Below are positions 16,900 to 26,563 of a DNA stretch of 53,141 nucleotides, one piece after another; within the stretch, counting starts at the first letter, position 1, and each line of letters begins with the position of its first letter. Below the pieces are notes generated by a model that was given only the letters and a program-made list of their open reading frames with translations, did no database searches and had not been told where the DNA came from. Origin of the DNA: an uncultured Alphaproteobacteria bacterium. Lineage in GTDB: Bacteria > Pseudomonadota > Alphaproteobacteria > RF32 > CAG-239. The position numbers and the translations under genes are program-made. The DNA lies in contig CALXTR010000010.1 in NCBI GenBank assembly GCA_944391475.1, forward strand, positions 1-53,141. The letters are read 5' to 3'.

Positions 16900-18710
16900 T
16901 TTTTAACTCCCTTCATCCACCAGGTCATGGTTTGTAAGCCCACTTTCAAATCGGTCTTAGGATGCTCAAACTTATCCCGATAAGCCACCCTTTGGTAAGG
17001 AGCATACCATTGTGGAATGAGATAATATTCGTGGCGCATCACTCGGTCAAATGCTTTGATATAAGCCAGGTAATCATCTTTGTTTTGAGCTTTGATAAAT
17101 CCGTTAATCAGCTCTTCGGCAATCGGATTTTTCACTCCGGCCCAGTTCATGCTTCCTTTGTTGTCAGCGGCCTGACTTCCCCACATTTCTTTTTGTTCGT
17201 TGCCGGGCATTTGGCTCATTGGGTAGGATAAAATGGCCATATCAAAGTCAAAATTATCGAGCCGATTTTTGAAAATGTTAACCTCGATGTTGCGGAAACT
17301 CATCTTGATGCCTATTTTAGCTAGGTTGCTGATAAAAGGTAGCATCACCCGTGTAAAAGAAGCTCCGTTGGCCGTATTGCTGATAACTTCAACTTCCAAG
17401 GGTTGCTTGGTTTCCAGATTAACCATTTTGCCATCCACAAAATCATATCCGGCATCTTTGAGAAGGGCTACTGCCTGCTTGAGATATTCTCGCGTTTTAC
17501 GATAATCGGCATGATAAGGCGGGGAAGGGAGCTCTCCAAATACCTCCGGCGGCAAATCTTTGGCAAACTGTTTCAAAATGGCTAGTTCTTTCCCTTGAGG
17601 TTTGCCGGTAGCTGCCATTTCCGAGTTAGAAAAATAGCTGTCCAAGCGCCGATATTGGTTGTAAAACAAGTTTTGGTTGGCCCACTCAAAATTAAACGCC
17701 AGCCCAATTGCCTGCCGCACCCGCTTGTCCTGAAATTGCGGACGCCGCAAGTTGAATACAAAACTTTGCAAAATGGCGGTGTTGTTGTGGGCAATTTCTT
17801 CTTTTTTGATGTTGCCGTTTTTCACTTGTTCATTGTCATAACCAGTTACCCAGATTTTGGCAATATATTCTTCTCTGAGATCAATATTTCCGGCAAACAG
17901 CGCCTGAAGAGTAACGGTTGTGTCTTGATAATAGTCATAGCGCACTTCATCAAAATTAAAAAAGCCTTTGCGGCTGGGAAGATTTTGCGCCCAATAGTTT
18001 TTTACGCGCTCCAAAACTACAAATTTCCCCGGTTCAAATTTGCTAACCTTGTAAGGTCCGCTGGTGAGCATCGGCTTGAGCTCAGGCTTGGCAAAATCTT
18101 TTCCTTCCCAATATTTGGCCGAAAGTACCGGCAATTGGGCTAAGATAAGGGGGAGTTCTTTGTTTTGGCTTTGCGGCTTGAAGTAAAAGCGCACCTCATT
18201 GTCGTCGATTTTCTCCACTCGCTCCACATCACTGTAATATATTTTATAAAGAGGCGAGCCTTTTTCCACTAAAGAATTGAAACTAAAAATCACATCATCG
18301 GCGGTGATTTTAGAGCCATCATGAAATCGCGCTTTGGGGTTAAGAATAAAGCCGATGTAGCTATGATCAGGAGCGAGGTCAAATTTTTCGGCGACCAGCG
18401 GATGAGCGGTTGAAATATCATCGCTTGGCACCACAGCTAGGGTATCTAGGGTTAATCCGGCCGCCTCATAAGCCGGAACACCCTTAAAGATAAAGGGGTT
18501 GAAACTGTCAAATCCGCCATAAGCAGGTAGCACGATACGCCCGCCTTTGGGTGCGTTAGGGTTTGCATAGTCAAAATTTTTCAGCGATGTATATTTAGGT
18601 TCGCCATAAAGACTGAGATAAGGAAGAACTTCTGCCCGTACAGAATTGATATTAAACAGGAACGCACAGAAAATAACTGCCGCAAACTTATTTATTGTAG
18701 TTATCCTCAT
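16896..18710 (-). CDS. yejA: Periplasmic peptide-binding protein, YejA-type
   Basis: Encodes 604 residues from the ATG at 18710. A longer frame from 18797 is rejected because the signal peptide ([19 protein letters not shown], cleaved near SVRA) begins here. The mature protein has the family-5 solute-binding features [25 protein letters not shown] and [18 protein letters not shown]. It would deliver oligopeptides to the YejB-containing permease. Its 5' end overlaps the preceding gene on the same strand by 23 bp, and its 3' end overlaps yejB by 4 bp, so all three genes are probably cotranscribed. Confidence 0.92.
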   Translation of the reverse strand: MRITTINKFAAVIFCAFLFNINSVRAEVLPYLSLYGEPKYTSLKNFDYANPNAPKGGRIVLPAYGGFDSFNPFIFKGVPAYEAAGLTLDTLAVVPSDDISTAHPLVAEKFDLAPDHSYIGFILNPKARFHDGSKITADDVIFSFNSLVEKGSPLYKIYYSDVERVEKIDDNEVRFYFKPQSQNKELPLILAQLPVLSAKYWEGKDFAKPELKPMLTSGPYKVSKFEPGKFVVLERVKNYWAQNLPSRKGFFNFDEVRYDYYQDTTVTLQALFAGNIDLREEYIAKIWVTGYDNEQVKNGNIKKEEIAHNNTAILQSFVFNLRRPQFQDKRVRQAIGLAFNFEWANQNLFYNQYRRLDSYFSNSEMAATGKPQGKELAILKQFAKDLPPEVFGELPSPPYHADYRKTREYLKQAVALLKDAGYDFVDGKMVNLETKQPLEVEVISNTANGASFTRVMLPFISNLAKIGIKMSFRNIEVNIFKNRLDNFDFDMAILSYPMSQMPGNEQKEMWGSQAADNKGSMNWAGVKNPIAEELINGFIKAQNKDDYLAYIKAFDRVMRHEYYLIPQWYAPYQRVAYRDKFEHPKTDLKVGLQTMTWWMKGVKK

Positions 18711-20088
18711 TGGTCCAGCCTCCGAAAGGGTATGTAAGGTTATCATCATCATTTTCGGCGGTGGGATTAGCTTTGCTTGCAGCCGAAGTACTTTCATAAG
18801 ATGAGCCTTCAGCTTTTTTTAGGTCTTCCCACTCTTTGCGCAAATTATCAAGAGTGCGCTGAGTGCTTGACATTTCGGCATAGGGAGCGCGTTTTGGCGT
18901 AGATTTCACAGGACGAGATTCAATAATCAGTTCACTAGAGTTTTCATTATCAGGTTCGCTAATGAGAGTAGGATTACTTGAAGTTTCCGGCAAACTGATA
19001 GAAAATTTAGGCTCATCAGCGGGGTTAGAAACTGTTGTTGAAGTTTTAATATCAAACACGCTAAACGAAGGTTCTTCTTTAGTTGGTGCAGATGTTCCAA
19101 AACTCCTCTCTAATGCGATGGAAAGGACGTCTTTTTCTTCACCGACAGGAGAGATTTCTTCTTGTGGTTCGTTTTCTTTTTTGCGGCGTAAGAAAGATAA
19201 AGTGTCAGAAAGACTGAATTTTGGTGCTTTGGGGTTAGAGGGCTGGCTGGTTTTCACACTGCTGATAGGAGCCGAAAGTTTCTGATTTTCTTCCTCATCG
19301 TCAATTACGAGCTCAGGCTGATAAGACGATTTGGTTTGAGTAGAAAAATCAACATTTTGCGGATTTTGCTTGAGTGCAGCATTACGCTTGCGTCGCAGTT
19401 CATCAGAAATCGGGGAGAAGATGGAATATACCTTGCCCAAAACTCCGTTTTCGATAATTCCGAGAAAGATTTTCTCGTGGTCATGTTTTTCAAATAAGTC
19501 GACAGTTCCGAGATAGCGCGCGCAAAATTCCATAATGGTTCCGGCTAATACTTTATCTTGCATGGCTTTATCAAAAATGCGCATTTGGAAACTGGGCTGA
19601 TTTTGGTGTACCTCGATAATCACTTTGCCGAATGCCCACTTGCCGCCATTACGGACTTTGCTCCACAAGCGGTCAATTTGCTCTGGAGAAGCAAGAGAGC
19701 TGCGCTGAATAATCTCAGAGATAAGTTCGTTCATATCCGAGATAAACAAGTCAAATTGCTGAATGGCAAATCCATCTTTAATCTGTTGTTCACCTTCAAG
19801 CATAATCCGCGCTAGAAGGTCAGAATAGTCCTGATTTTTTTTCATCTGGCTGAGCAGATAAAAGAGATTTCGATTAAAATTCTGGTTGTGTAAATGTTGG
19901 CTGATAATTCCAAAAATCACCCACAAAGCAAACACCGGCAGAAGCACAAAGGCCACATAGATAGAAACATCGACAATTCCGGCATTGTTAAGAGCCCCGT
20001 CACCAAGTTTTTCAGCCACTTGCACAATGGCATAGATTACCCACAGCAAAGATGAAAACACAACGGTAAAAAAAGACAATGCCAACAA
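18688..20088 (-). CDS. Two-TM membrane protein with disordered acidic tail, TTG start
   Basis: Encodes 466 residues. The start is a TTG at 20088, supported by GGAG 8 nt upstream; the first in-frame ATG comes only after both membrane helices. Transmembrane segments lie at about residues 2-24 and 40-64. A helical cytoplasmic region (about 70-240) follows, with IDRLWSKVRNGGKWAFGKVI. From about residue 245 the chain is rich in Ser, Glu, Pro and Lys and looks disordered to the end. I do not recognise a family. Position just upstream of yejA with a 23-bp overlap suggests shared transcription, which need not mean shared function. Confidence 0.75.
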   Translation of the reverse strand: MLALSFFTVVFSSLLWVIYAIVQVAEKLGDGALNNAGIVDVSIYVAFVLLPVFALWVIFGIISQHLHNQNFNRNLFYLLSQMKKNQDYSDLLARIMLEGEQQIKDGFAIQQFDLFISDMNELISEIIQRSSLASPEQIDRLWSKVRNGGKWAFGKVIIEVHQNQPSFQMRIFDKAMQDKVLAGTIMEFCARYLGTVDLFEKHDHEKIFLGIIENGVLGKVYSIFSPISDELRRKRNAALKQNPQNVDFSTQTKSSYQPELVIDDEEENQKLSAPISSVKTSQPSNPKAPKFSLSDTLSFLRRKKENEPQEEISPVGEEKDVLSIALERSFGTSAPTKEEPSFSVFDIKTSTTVSNPADEPKFSISLPETSSNPTLISEPDNENSSELIIESRPVKSTPKRAPYAEMSSTQRTLDNLRKEWEDLKKAEGSSYESTSAASKANPTAENDDDNLTYPFGGWTNEDNYNK

Positions 20089-20261
20089 TTTGCCAACTCC
20101 TCAAGGTGGTTTAAGCTTAAAAAACACCATAATAGTATTACATTTAAGTCAGATTTCAAGGAATTTACCGACTATTTGCACAATCTGCCAAAATAAGAGT
20201 CGAAATCTCAAAAAAAATGTGTTATTCATCATAACAGTTTAAACAACCAGATGAGATACTA

Positions 20262-21239
20262 ATGAATAACGAAAATACTTTGGTGCTCGATTTTGAAAAA
20301 AACATAGTCGAGATTGAAGATAAAATAGAAGCAATGCGTCATTTGGCAGAGGGACAAGATGTCGATATTACGCCGGAAATCACCCGCCTGCAGCAAAAAT
20401 TGGAGAGACAAATGAAAGCTTCTTATGCAAATTTAACTCCATGGCAAAAACTCCAAGTTTCGCGCCACCCGCAACGTCCGCATTGCTTGGATTATGTCCA
20501 TGCCTTAATTGAAGATTTCACCCCGCTGTGCGGTGATAGAGTTTTTGGCGATGACGAGGCCATGATTGGCGGTATCGGCCGCTTTAAGAACATTTCGGTT
20601 GTGGTTTTAGGTCAAGAAAAAGGCCACGATTTGGAAAGCCGAGTTAAATATAACTTTGGTATGGCCAAACCCGAAGGCTACCGCAAAGCTCAAAGATTGA
20701 TGGATTTGGCCGATAAGTTTCACATGCCGGTTATTGCTTTTGTAGACACTGATGGTGCCTTCCCCGGAGTTGAGGCTGAGGCCAGAGGACAAGCAGAAGC
20801 AATTGCCTCTTCCATTGAGAAATGTTTGCAAATTAAGGTGCCGCTGATTTCAATTGTTATTGGTATGGGTGGTTCTGGAGGTGCGATTGCCATTGCAGCC
20901 GCTAACCGGATTATGATGCTTGAACACTCGATTTATTCGGTTATCTCGCCTGAGGGTTGCGCTTCTATTTTGTGGCGCTCTGCCGACAAGGTTAAAGAAG
21001 CCACCGAGGCTCTTAAACTAACCGCCCAAGACTTGAAAAAATTGGGTGTGATTGATGAGATTATTGCAGAACCCACCGGCGGCGCGCACCGCGATCCGCA
21101 ATTAACCATTGAGCGGGTTGGCAATGCTATTCACCGCCACTTAAAAGAGCTCATGCCTCTAAGCGGTGACAAACTCAAGCAAGAACGCACCGAGAAGTTT
21201 TTAGCCATGGGTCGCGATTTGCAATATCCCAATCGCTAA
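20262..21239 (+). CDS. accA: Acetyl-CoA carboxylase carboxyltransferase subunit alpha
   Basis: Encodes 325 residues, the usual length. Family segments include an N-terminal coiled stretch (EIEDKIEAMRHLA), LTPWQKLQVSRHPQRPHCLDY, DRVFGDDEAMIGGI, and the crotonase-fold core FVDTDGAFPGVEAEARGQAEAIA with GMGGSGGAIAIAAAN. With AccD it transfers the carboxyl group from carboxybiotin to acetyl-CoA, making malonyl-CoA for fatty-acid synthesis. It is divergent from the gene at 18688. rmuC follows 16 bp later and is likely cotranscribed. Confidence 0.97.
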   Translation: MNNENTLVLDFEKNIVEIEDKIEAMRHLAEGQDVDITPEITRLQQKLERQMKASYANLTPWQKLQVSRHPQRPHCLDYVHALIEDFTPLCGDRVFGDDEAMIGGIGRFKNISVVVLGQEKGHDLESRVKYNFGMAKPEGYRKAQRLMDLADKFHMPVIAFVDTDGAFPGVEAEARGQAEAIASSIEKCLQIKVPLISIVIGMGGSGGAIAIAAANRIMMLEHSIYSVISPEGCASILWRSADKVKEATEALKLTAQDLKKLGVIDEIIAEPTGGAHRDPQLTIERVGNAIHRHLKELMPLSGDKLKQERTEKFLAMGRDLQYPNR

Positions 21240-21255
21240 GGTTTAAGGACAACAA

Positions 21256-22401
21256 ATGCAACTCACTCCCGAATTTCAGATTTTAGCTTTGGTAGTCATT
21301 GGCGCTTTGCTGCTGGTTAACCTCTGGGCTATACTGTTTCGGAACAAAAACAGTGAGTTGCATAATGTTGCCGATGTTTTGTTTCGTGGGCAGGCTGAAC
21401 TTGCCGGCCGCTTAACCCAAATTTCCGAATATTCTCGCCAACAGCAAGATGTAATTGCCACGGCCATAAACGAGCAAAAGATTTCTGTTTTGAAAATTAT
21501 GGACGAGAAATTGTTGGAGGTTAGCAAAAATGTAAGCGAGGGCTTACAGCAAAATACGGTCAAAACCAACGAAACCCTAACCGACCTGCGCGAAAGGCTG
21601 GCTAAGATAGATGTGGCACAACAAAAAATTTCCACTCTTTCCGAGCAGGTGGTGTCCTTGCAGGAAGTGCTGTCCAATAAGCAAGCTCGCGGCGCCTTTG
21701 GGGAAATCCAGTTAAATGATTTGGTTACCTCAGCCTTGCCTCCATCGGCTTATGAATTTCAGGTAGTTTTGAGCAACCAAAAACGCGCCGACTGCGTGCT
21801 AAAATTGCCCAATCCTCCGGGGTTGATTGTAATTGACTCCAAGTTTCCGCTGGAGAGCTATCATGCTTTGCGCGTGGCCGCAAATGATAGAGAAAAGCTG
21901 GAGGCAGAGCGATTCTTTAAAGCCTCGGTTTTAAAGCATATCAAAGACATTTCCGATAAATATATAGTAGCTGGCGAAACAGCGGAATCTGCATTGATGT
22001 TTTTGCCCAGCGAGGCGATTTATGCCGAACTGCATGCCAATTTTCCTGATGTGGTCGAGGCTTCTTATCGCGCCAAAGTTTGGATTGTCTCTCCCACTAC
22101 CTTGATGGCCACCTTAAACACGGTTCGCGCAATCTTAAAAGATGCCAAAATGCGTGAGCAAGCCGGCGTAATTCAGAAAGAGGTCGGGGTGTTAATAGAT
22201 GATATCGGCCGGCTCGATGGCCGAATTGAAAGCTTGAGCCGCCACTTCAAACAAGCTAATGAGGATATTGACGGGATAAAGGTTTCTTCCGGCAAAATTG
22301 CCCGCCGTATCCAAAAGATTGAGGACATTCAGCTGGGCGAAGAACAAAAAATTTCTTTGGAGCACCATGCTGGCGAGGATATGAGCGAAAAAAGTGCTTA
22401 A
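21256..22401 (+). CDS. rmuC: DNA recombination protein RmuC
   Basis: Encodes 381 residues. An N-terminal membrane helix (about residues 8-26) precedes a long coiled coil (about 40-140). The nuclease-like core then shows LSNKQARGAFGEIQLNDLV, LIVIDSKFPLESY and FLPSEAIYAEL, all characteristic of RmuC. The family limits inversions and recombination at short repeats and has a predicted PD-(D/E)XK-like fold. AAGGA precedes the ATG. It shares a transcript with accA and ends at a clear terminator. Confidence 0.93.
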   Translation: MQLTPEFQILALVVIGALLLVNLWAILFRNKNSELHNVADVLFRGQAELAGRLTQISEYSRQQQDVIATAINEQKISVLKIMDEKLLEVSKNVSEGLQQNTVKTNETLTDLRERLAKIDVAQQKISTLSEQVVSLQEVLSNKQARGAFGEIQLNDLVTSALPPSAYEFQVVLSNQKRADCVLKLPNPPGLIVIDSKFPLESYHALRVAANDREKLEAERFFKASVLKHIKDISDKYIVAGETAESALMFLPSEAIYAELHANFPDVVEASYRAKVWIVSPTTLMATLNTVRAILKDAKMREQAGVIQKEVGVLIDDIGRLDGRIESLSRHFKQANEDIDGIKVSSGKIARRIQKIEDIQLGEEQKISLEHHAGEDMSEKSA

Positions 22402-22420
22402 GTAAAAGAGATTAAAGTGG

Positions 22421-22450
22421 CCGACGAGTTTATGTTCGTCGGTTTTTTTT
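22421..22450 (+). terminator. Terminator of accA-rmuC
   Basis: A 7-bp stem (CCGACGA / TCGTCGG) with an 8-nt loop followed by eight T residues. Confidence 0.9.
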
Positions 22451-22478
22451 GTGCATGGTGCCTATAGTAATTTTTTAG

Positions 22479-22508
22479 TTGACAATATTAATATATATGA
22501 TGTATGAT
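22479..22508 (+). promoter_or_regulatory. Strong sigma-70 promoter of the small CxxC membrane protein
   Basis: Perfect -35 TTGACA (22479-22484), 18-nt AT-rich spacer, -10 TATGAT (22503-22508). This is the closest match to consensus in the window. Confidence 0.75.
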
Positions 22509-22543
22509 AGATATCAATAATTATATATGTATGTGAGGCTAGT

Positions 22544-23050
22544 ATGAAAAAATTATATCTAATGATTCTCGGGGCTCTGTTAGCTCCTCTTCCGGCCTTG
22601 GCCAATCCGGCTTGCGCAGTTTGCACCGTGGCAATTGGTGCTTCGCTGGGAGTGGCTCGCGAGATGGGCGTGTCCGACGCGGTGGTCGGGCTTTGGGCCG
22701 GTGCTTTGCTCACCCTCTTGGGCTATTGGACCATTGTCTATTTTGATAAAAAGAATTGGCACTTTCCGGGGCGCGACTTTTTGCTGTTGCTAGTCTCTGT
22801 TGGTATGATTGGCTTTATCTATATTGACGAGGTTGTATATGCTCCTAAAATCATCTGGCAAGTCTTCTACCTTGACCCGATTCTTTTTAGTGCCATTTTA
22901 GGTATGTTGCTCTTTATTTATACGGAAAAGTTTTACCAGTGGATGAAAGAACGCAACGGCGGACATGCGCATTTCCCGTTTGAAAAAGTGGTACTGCCGG
23001 TTGTCACGTTGTTTGTGGCAAGCTACTTGCTGAACGCATACCCGCTTTAA
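22544..23050 (+). CDS. Small membrane protein with CxxC motif, function unknown
   Basis: Encodes 168 residues. A signal-like N-terminus (MKKLYLMILGALLAPLPALA) is followed by NPACAVCTVAIGASLGVAREMGVS, giving a CxxC motif directly after the likely cleavage site. Four hydrophobic segments follow, at about residues 44-64, 76-96, 106-127 and 146-165, with FDKKNW after the first. I recall similar CPVCTVAxGAG-type hypothetical proteins in diverse bacteria and archaea, but know of no function. A CxxC facing the periplasm could take part in redox or metal binding; that is inference. It is a single-gene unit between a strong promoter and a terminator. Confidence 0.8.
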   Translation: MKKLYLMILGALLAPLPALANPACAVCTVAIGASLGVAREMGVSDAVVGLWAGALLTLLGYWTIVYFDKKNWHFPGRDFLLLLVSVGMIGFIYIDEVVYAPKIIWQVFYLDPILFSAILGMLLFIYTEKFYQWMKERNGGHAHFPFEKVVLPVVTLFVASYLLNAYPL

Positions 23051-23080
23051 GATTGATAAAATTTACATAAACACCATATA

Positions 23081-23112
23081 ACCGCCGGGGCAGAGTGCTC
23101 TGGCGGTTTTTG
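23081..23112 (+). terminator. Terminator of the CxxC membrane protein gene
   Basis: ACCGCC pairs with GGCGGT (6 bp) around a 15-nt loop with inner pairing, followed by a T-run. Confidence 0.85.
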
Positions 23113-23133
23113 TATTTTTGCACTTAAAATTCA

Positions 23134-23161
23134 TTGCATTTTAACCAATATGAGGTAGACT
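23134..23161 (+). promoter_or_regulatory. Promoter of structured RNA copy A
   Basis: TTGCAT (23134-23139), 16-nt spacer, TAGACT (23156-23161). Copy C has the same -10, the same spacer length and TTGCAA as -35, although the spacer sequences differ. The predicted start falls at or just before the first hairpin at 23168. Confidence 0.6.
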
Positions 23162-23167
23162 AGATTT

Positions 23168-23298
23168 GCACTCGGGAGAGCCGGGTGCGGAGTGTCGAAA
23201 CTCCTTAAGAGAAAAGAACAACTCCTTTAATGGGGAGCTGGGGAAATAAGGCTATGCACGAATAACCCAGACTGTTCTCTTACAGTTTCGAACTCCCC
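23168..23298 (+). ncRNA. Structured leader RNA, copy A (candidate riboswitch or attenuator)
   Basis: Elements in order: an 8-bp hairpin 23168-23188 (GCACTCGG / CCGGGTGC); a 5-bp hairpin 23189-23204 (GGAGT / ACTCC); closing stem P1, 23206-23213 with 23275-23282 (TAAGAGAA / TTCTCTTA); hairpin P2, 23222-23237 (CTCC / GGAG); stem P3, 23238-23242 with 23266-23270 (CTGGG / CCCAG), enclosing GAAATAAGGC and GAATAA; linker ACTG; and ACAGTTT after P1. CTCCCC at 23293-23298 can pair with GGGGAG at 23232-23237, which would undo P2 and block the base of the terminator that follows. P1, P2 and P3 keep pairing while changing sequence between copies A and B. I do not recognise a known riboswitch class. Confidence 0.7.
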
Positions 23299-23330
23299 AC
23301 CTTGAATTGTTATCAAGGTGGTTTCTTTTT
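23297..23330 (+). terminator. Intrinsic terminator inside the leader of mini-HTH copy A
   Basis: A 9-bp perfect stem (CCACCTTGA / TCAAGGTGG) with a 7-nt loop and a T-rich tail. It lies before the mini-HTH ribosome site, so read-through is needed for expression from the RNA promoter. Its first two bases overlap the alternative pairing segment. Confidence 0.85.
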
Positions 23331-23359
23331 AACCGGAAACCTAAAGGGAGTTTAGAACC

Positions 23360-23611
23360 ATGAGTCACAATTACCGCCGCCAAGCTTGGCAAGCCTGTCA
23401 GAAAGAGATTGGAGAACAAATCCGCAATATGCGCTTAGAGTTAGATTTACCTCCACAAATTGCCGCAGAACTTTTGCATATCGGATTAAACCAGCTTTTG
23501 TATCTTGAAAGCGGCTATATTGGGAAAATGCAAATTACAGTTCTCCACGCGCTAGCTTATAAATATAATTATAAGTTAAAGATAAGCTTTGAGAAAAAAA
23601 ACATAAAGTAA
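23360..23611 (+). CDS. Mini-HTH protein, copy A
   Basis: Encodes 83 residues. AGGGAG lies 9 nt before the ATG. The protein is nearly identical to the one at 52144 (one substitution, K to Q, in the shared part) and related to the 77-residue protein at 10666. The region LELDLPPQIAAELLHIGLNQLLYLESG fits a Cro/C1-type helix-turn-helix, although the usual SQ at the start of helix 2 is PP. A short strand KLKISFE closes the domain. It is probably a DNA-binding regulator; whether it acts on its own promoter or elsewhere is unknown. The link with the upstream RNA is conserved in three places. Confidence 0.75.
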   Translation: MSHNYRRQAWQACQKEIGEQIRNMRLELDLPPQIAAELLHIGLNQLLYLESGYIGKMQITVLHALAYKYNYKLKISFEKKNIK

Positions 23612-23652
23612 GCAAAAAGAGTTATTCCTCAATTGCTTTAGCAATATTTAAA

Positions 23653-23886
23653 GTCATCCCTCGTTTTTCGGAGAAAAACGTCAAACCAAAAGGGTCATCC
23701 CTCGACTACGATAGTAGTCGTCAAGGGATCTACCGATTAATATTAACAAATTCGAAGACCCCTTGATGGTTACTGACGTAACCAAGGGGTGACATTATAT
23801 TTATTATCAACCCGCTCTACTGGTAGCATCGCGGATACAGGGCACATATGCCAAGCAACTAACCCGCCGCGCACCCGTCGCACGGG
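23653..23886. repeat. Palindromic repeat unit R1 with preceding half-unit
   Basis: The full unit is 23694-23886. It opens with a palindrome (GTCATCCCT, arms CGACTAC / GTAGTCG, AGGGATCT), has a short AT-rich linker, then a second palindrome (GACCCCTTG, arms GGTTAC / GTAACC, AAGGGGTGAC), and ends in a conserved tail with GGTAGCATCGCGGATAC and CGCACCCGTCGCACGGG. A half-unit with different arms (CGTTTTTC / GAAAAACG) precedes it at 23653-23693. GC-rich small palindromes continue to about 23932. Close copies lie at 52399, 52622 and 52894. No gene is present between 23612 and 23965. Confidence 0.85.
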
Positions 23887-23939
23887 CGCCGCGCGCCAGC
23901 CGTGCTGGCCTCAGGCGCTGCCTGCGTGCTGGTAAAATT

Positions 23940-23961
23940 AAAGCCCCTTGATAGGGGCTTT
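23940..23961 (-). terminator. Terminator of gyrB
   Basis: An 8-bp stem (AAAGCCCC / GGGGCTTT) with a 6-nt loop just beyond the gyrB stop; a T-rich tail follows on the minus strand. Confidence 0.85.
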
Positions 23962-23965
23962 AAGA

Positions 23966-26434
<2,469 letters not shown>

Positions 26435-26461
26435 TTAAAGCTTAAATTTATAACAAAATAT

Positions 26462-26489
26462 ACTCTAAATTATCCGATTAACCAAGCAA
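26462..26489 (-). promoter_or_regulatory. Probable promoter of gyrB
   Basis: On the minus strand, TTGCTT (26489-26484), 16-nt spacer, TAGAGT (26467-26462), about 50 bp before the ATG. The spacing agrees with other promoters here; the hexamers are moderate. Confidence 0.4.
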
Positions 26490-26563
26490 AAACTCCAATT
26501 TATCCCACATTTGAGCAGGATAAAAATCAACTTATTTCTGAAATATTGTCTCGATTCGCGGCG

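Noticed and set aside
17595..18143. A 182-codon open frame opposite yejA
   Set aside because: Antisense to a well-supported gene with no family features and no ribosome site.
23168..23298. 6S RNA, tmRNA, glycine, TPP or glutamine riboswitch, or a small self-cleaving ribozyme
   Set aside because: The conserved loops (GAAATAAGGC, GAATAA, ACAGTTT) do not match the conserved cores I know for these classes. A database search would be decisive.
23820..23886. tRNA-like fragment in the repeat tail
   Set aside because: No T-loop, acceptor stem or anticodon arm can be folded; I found no tRNA or rRNA gene in the window.
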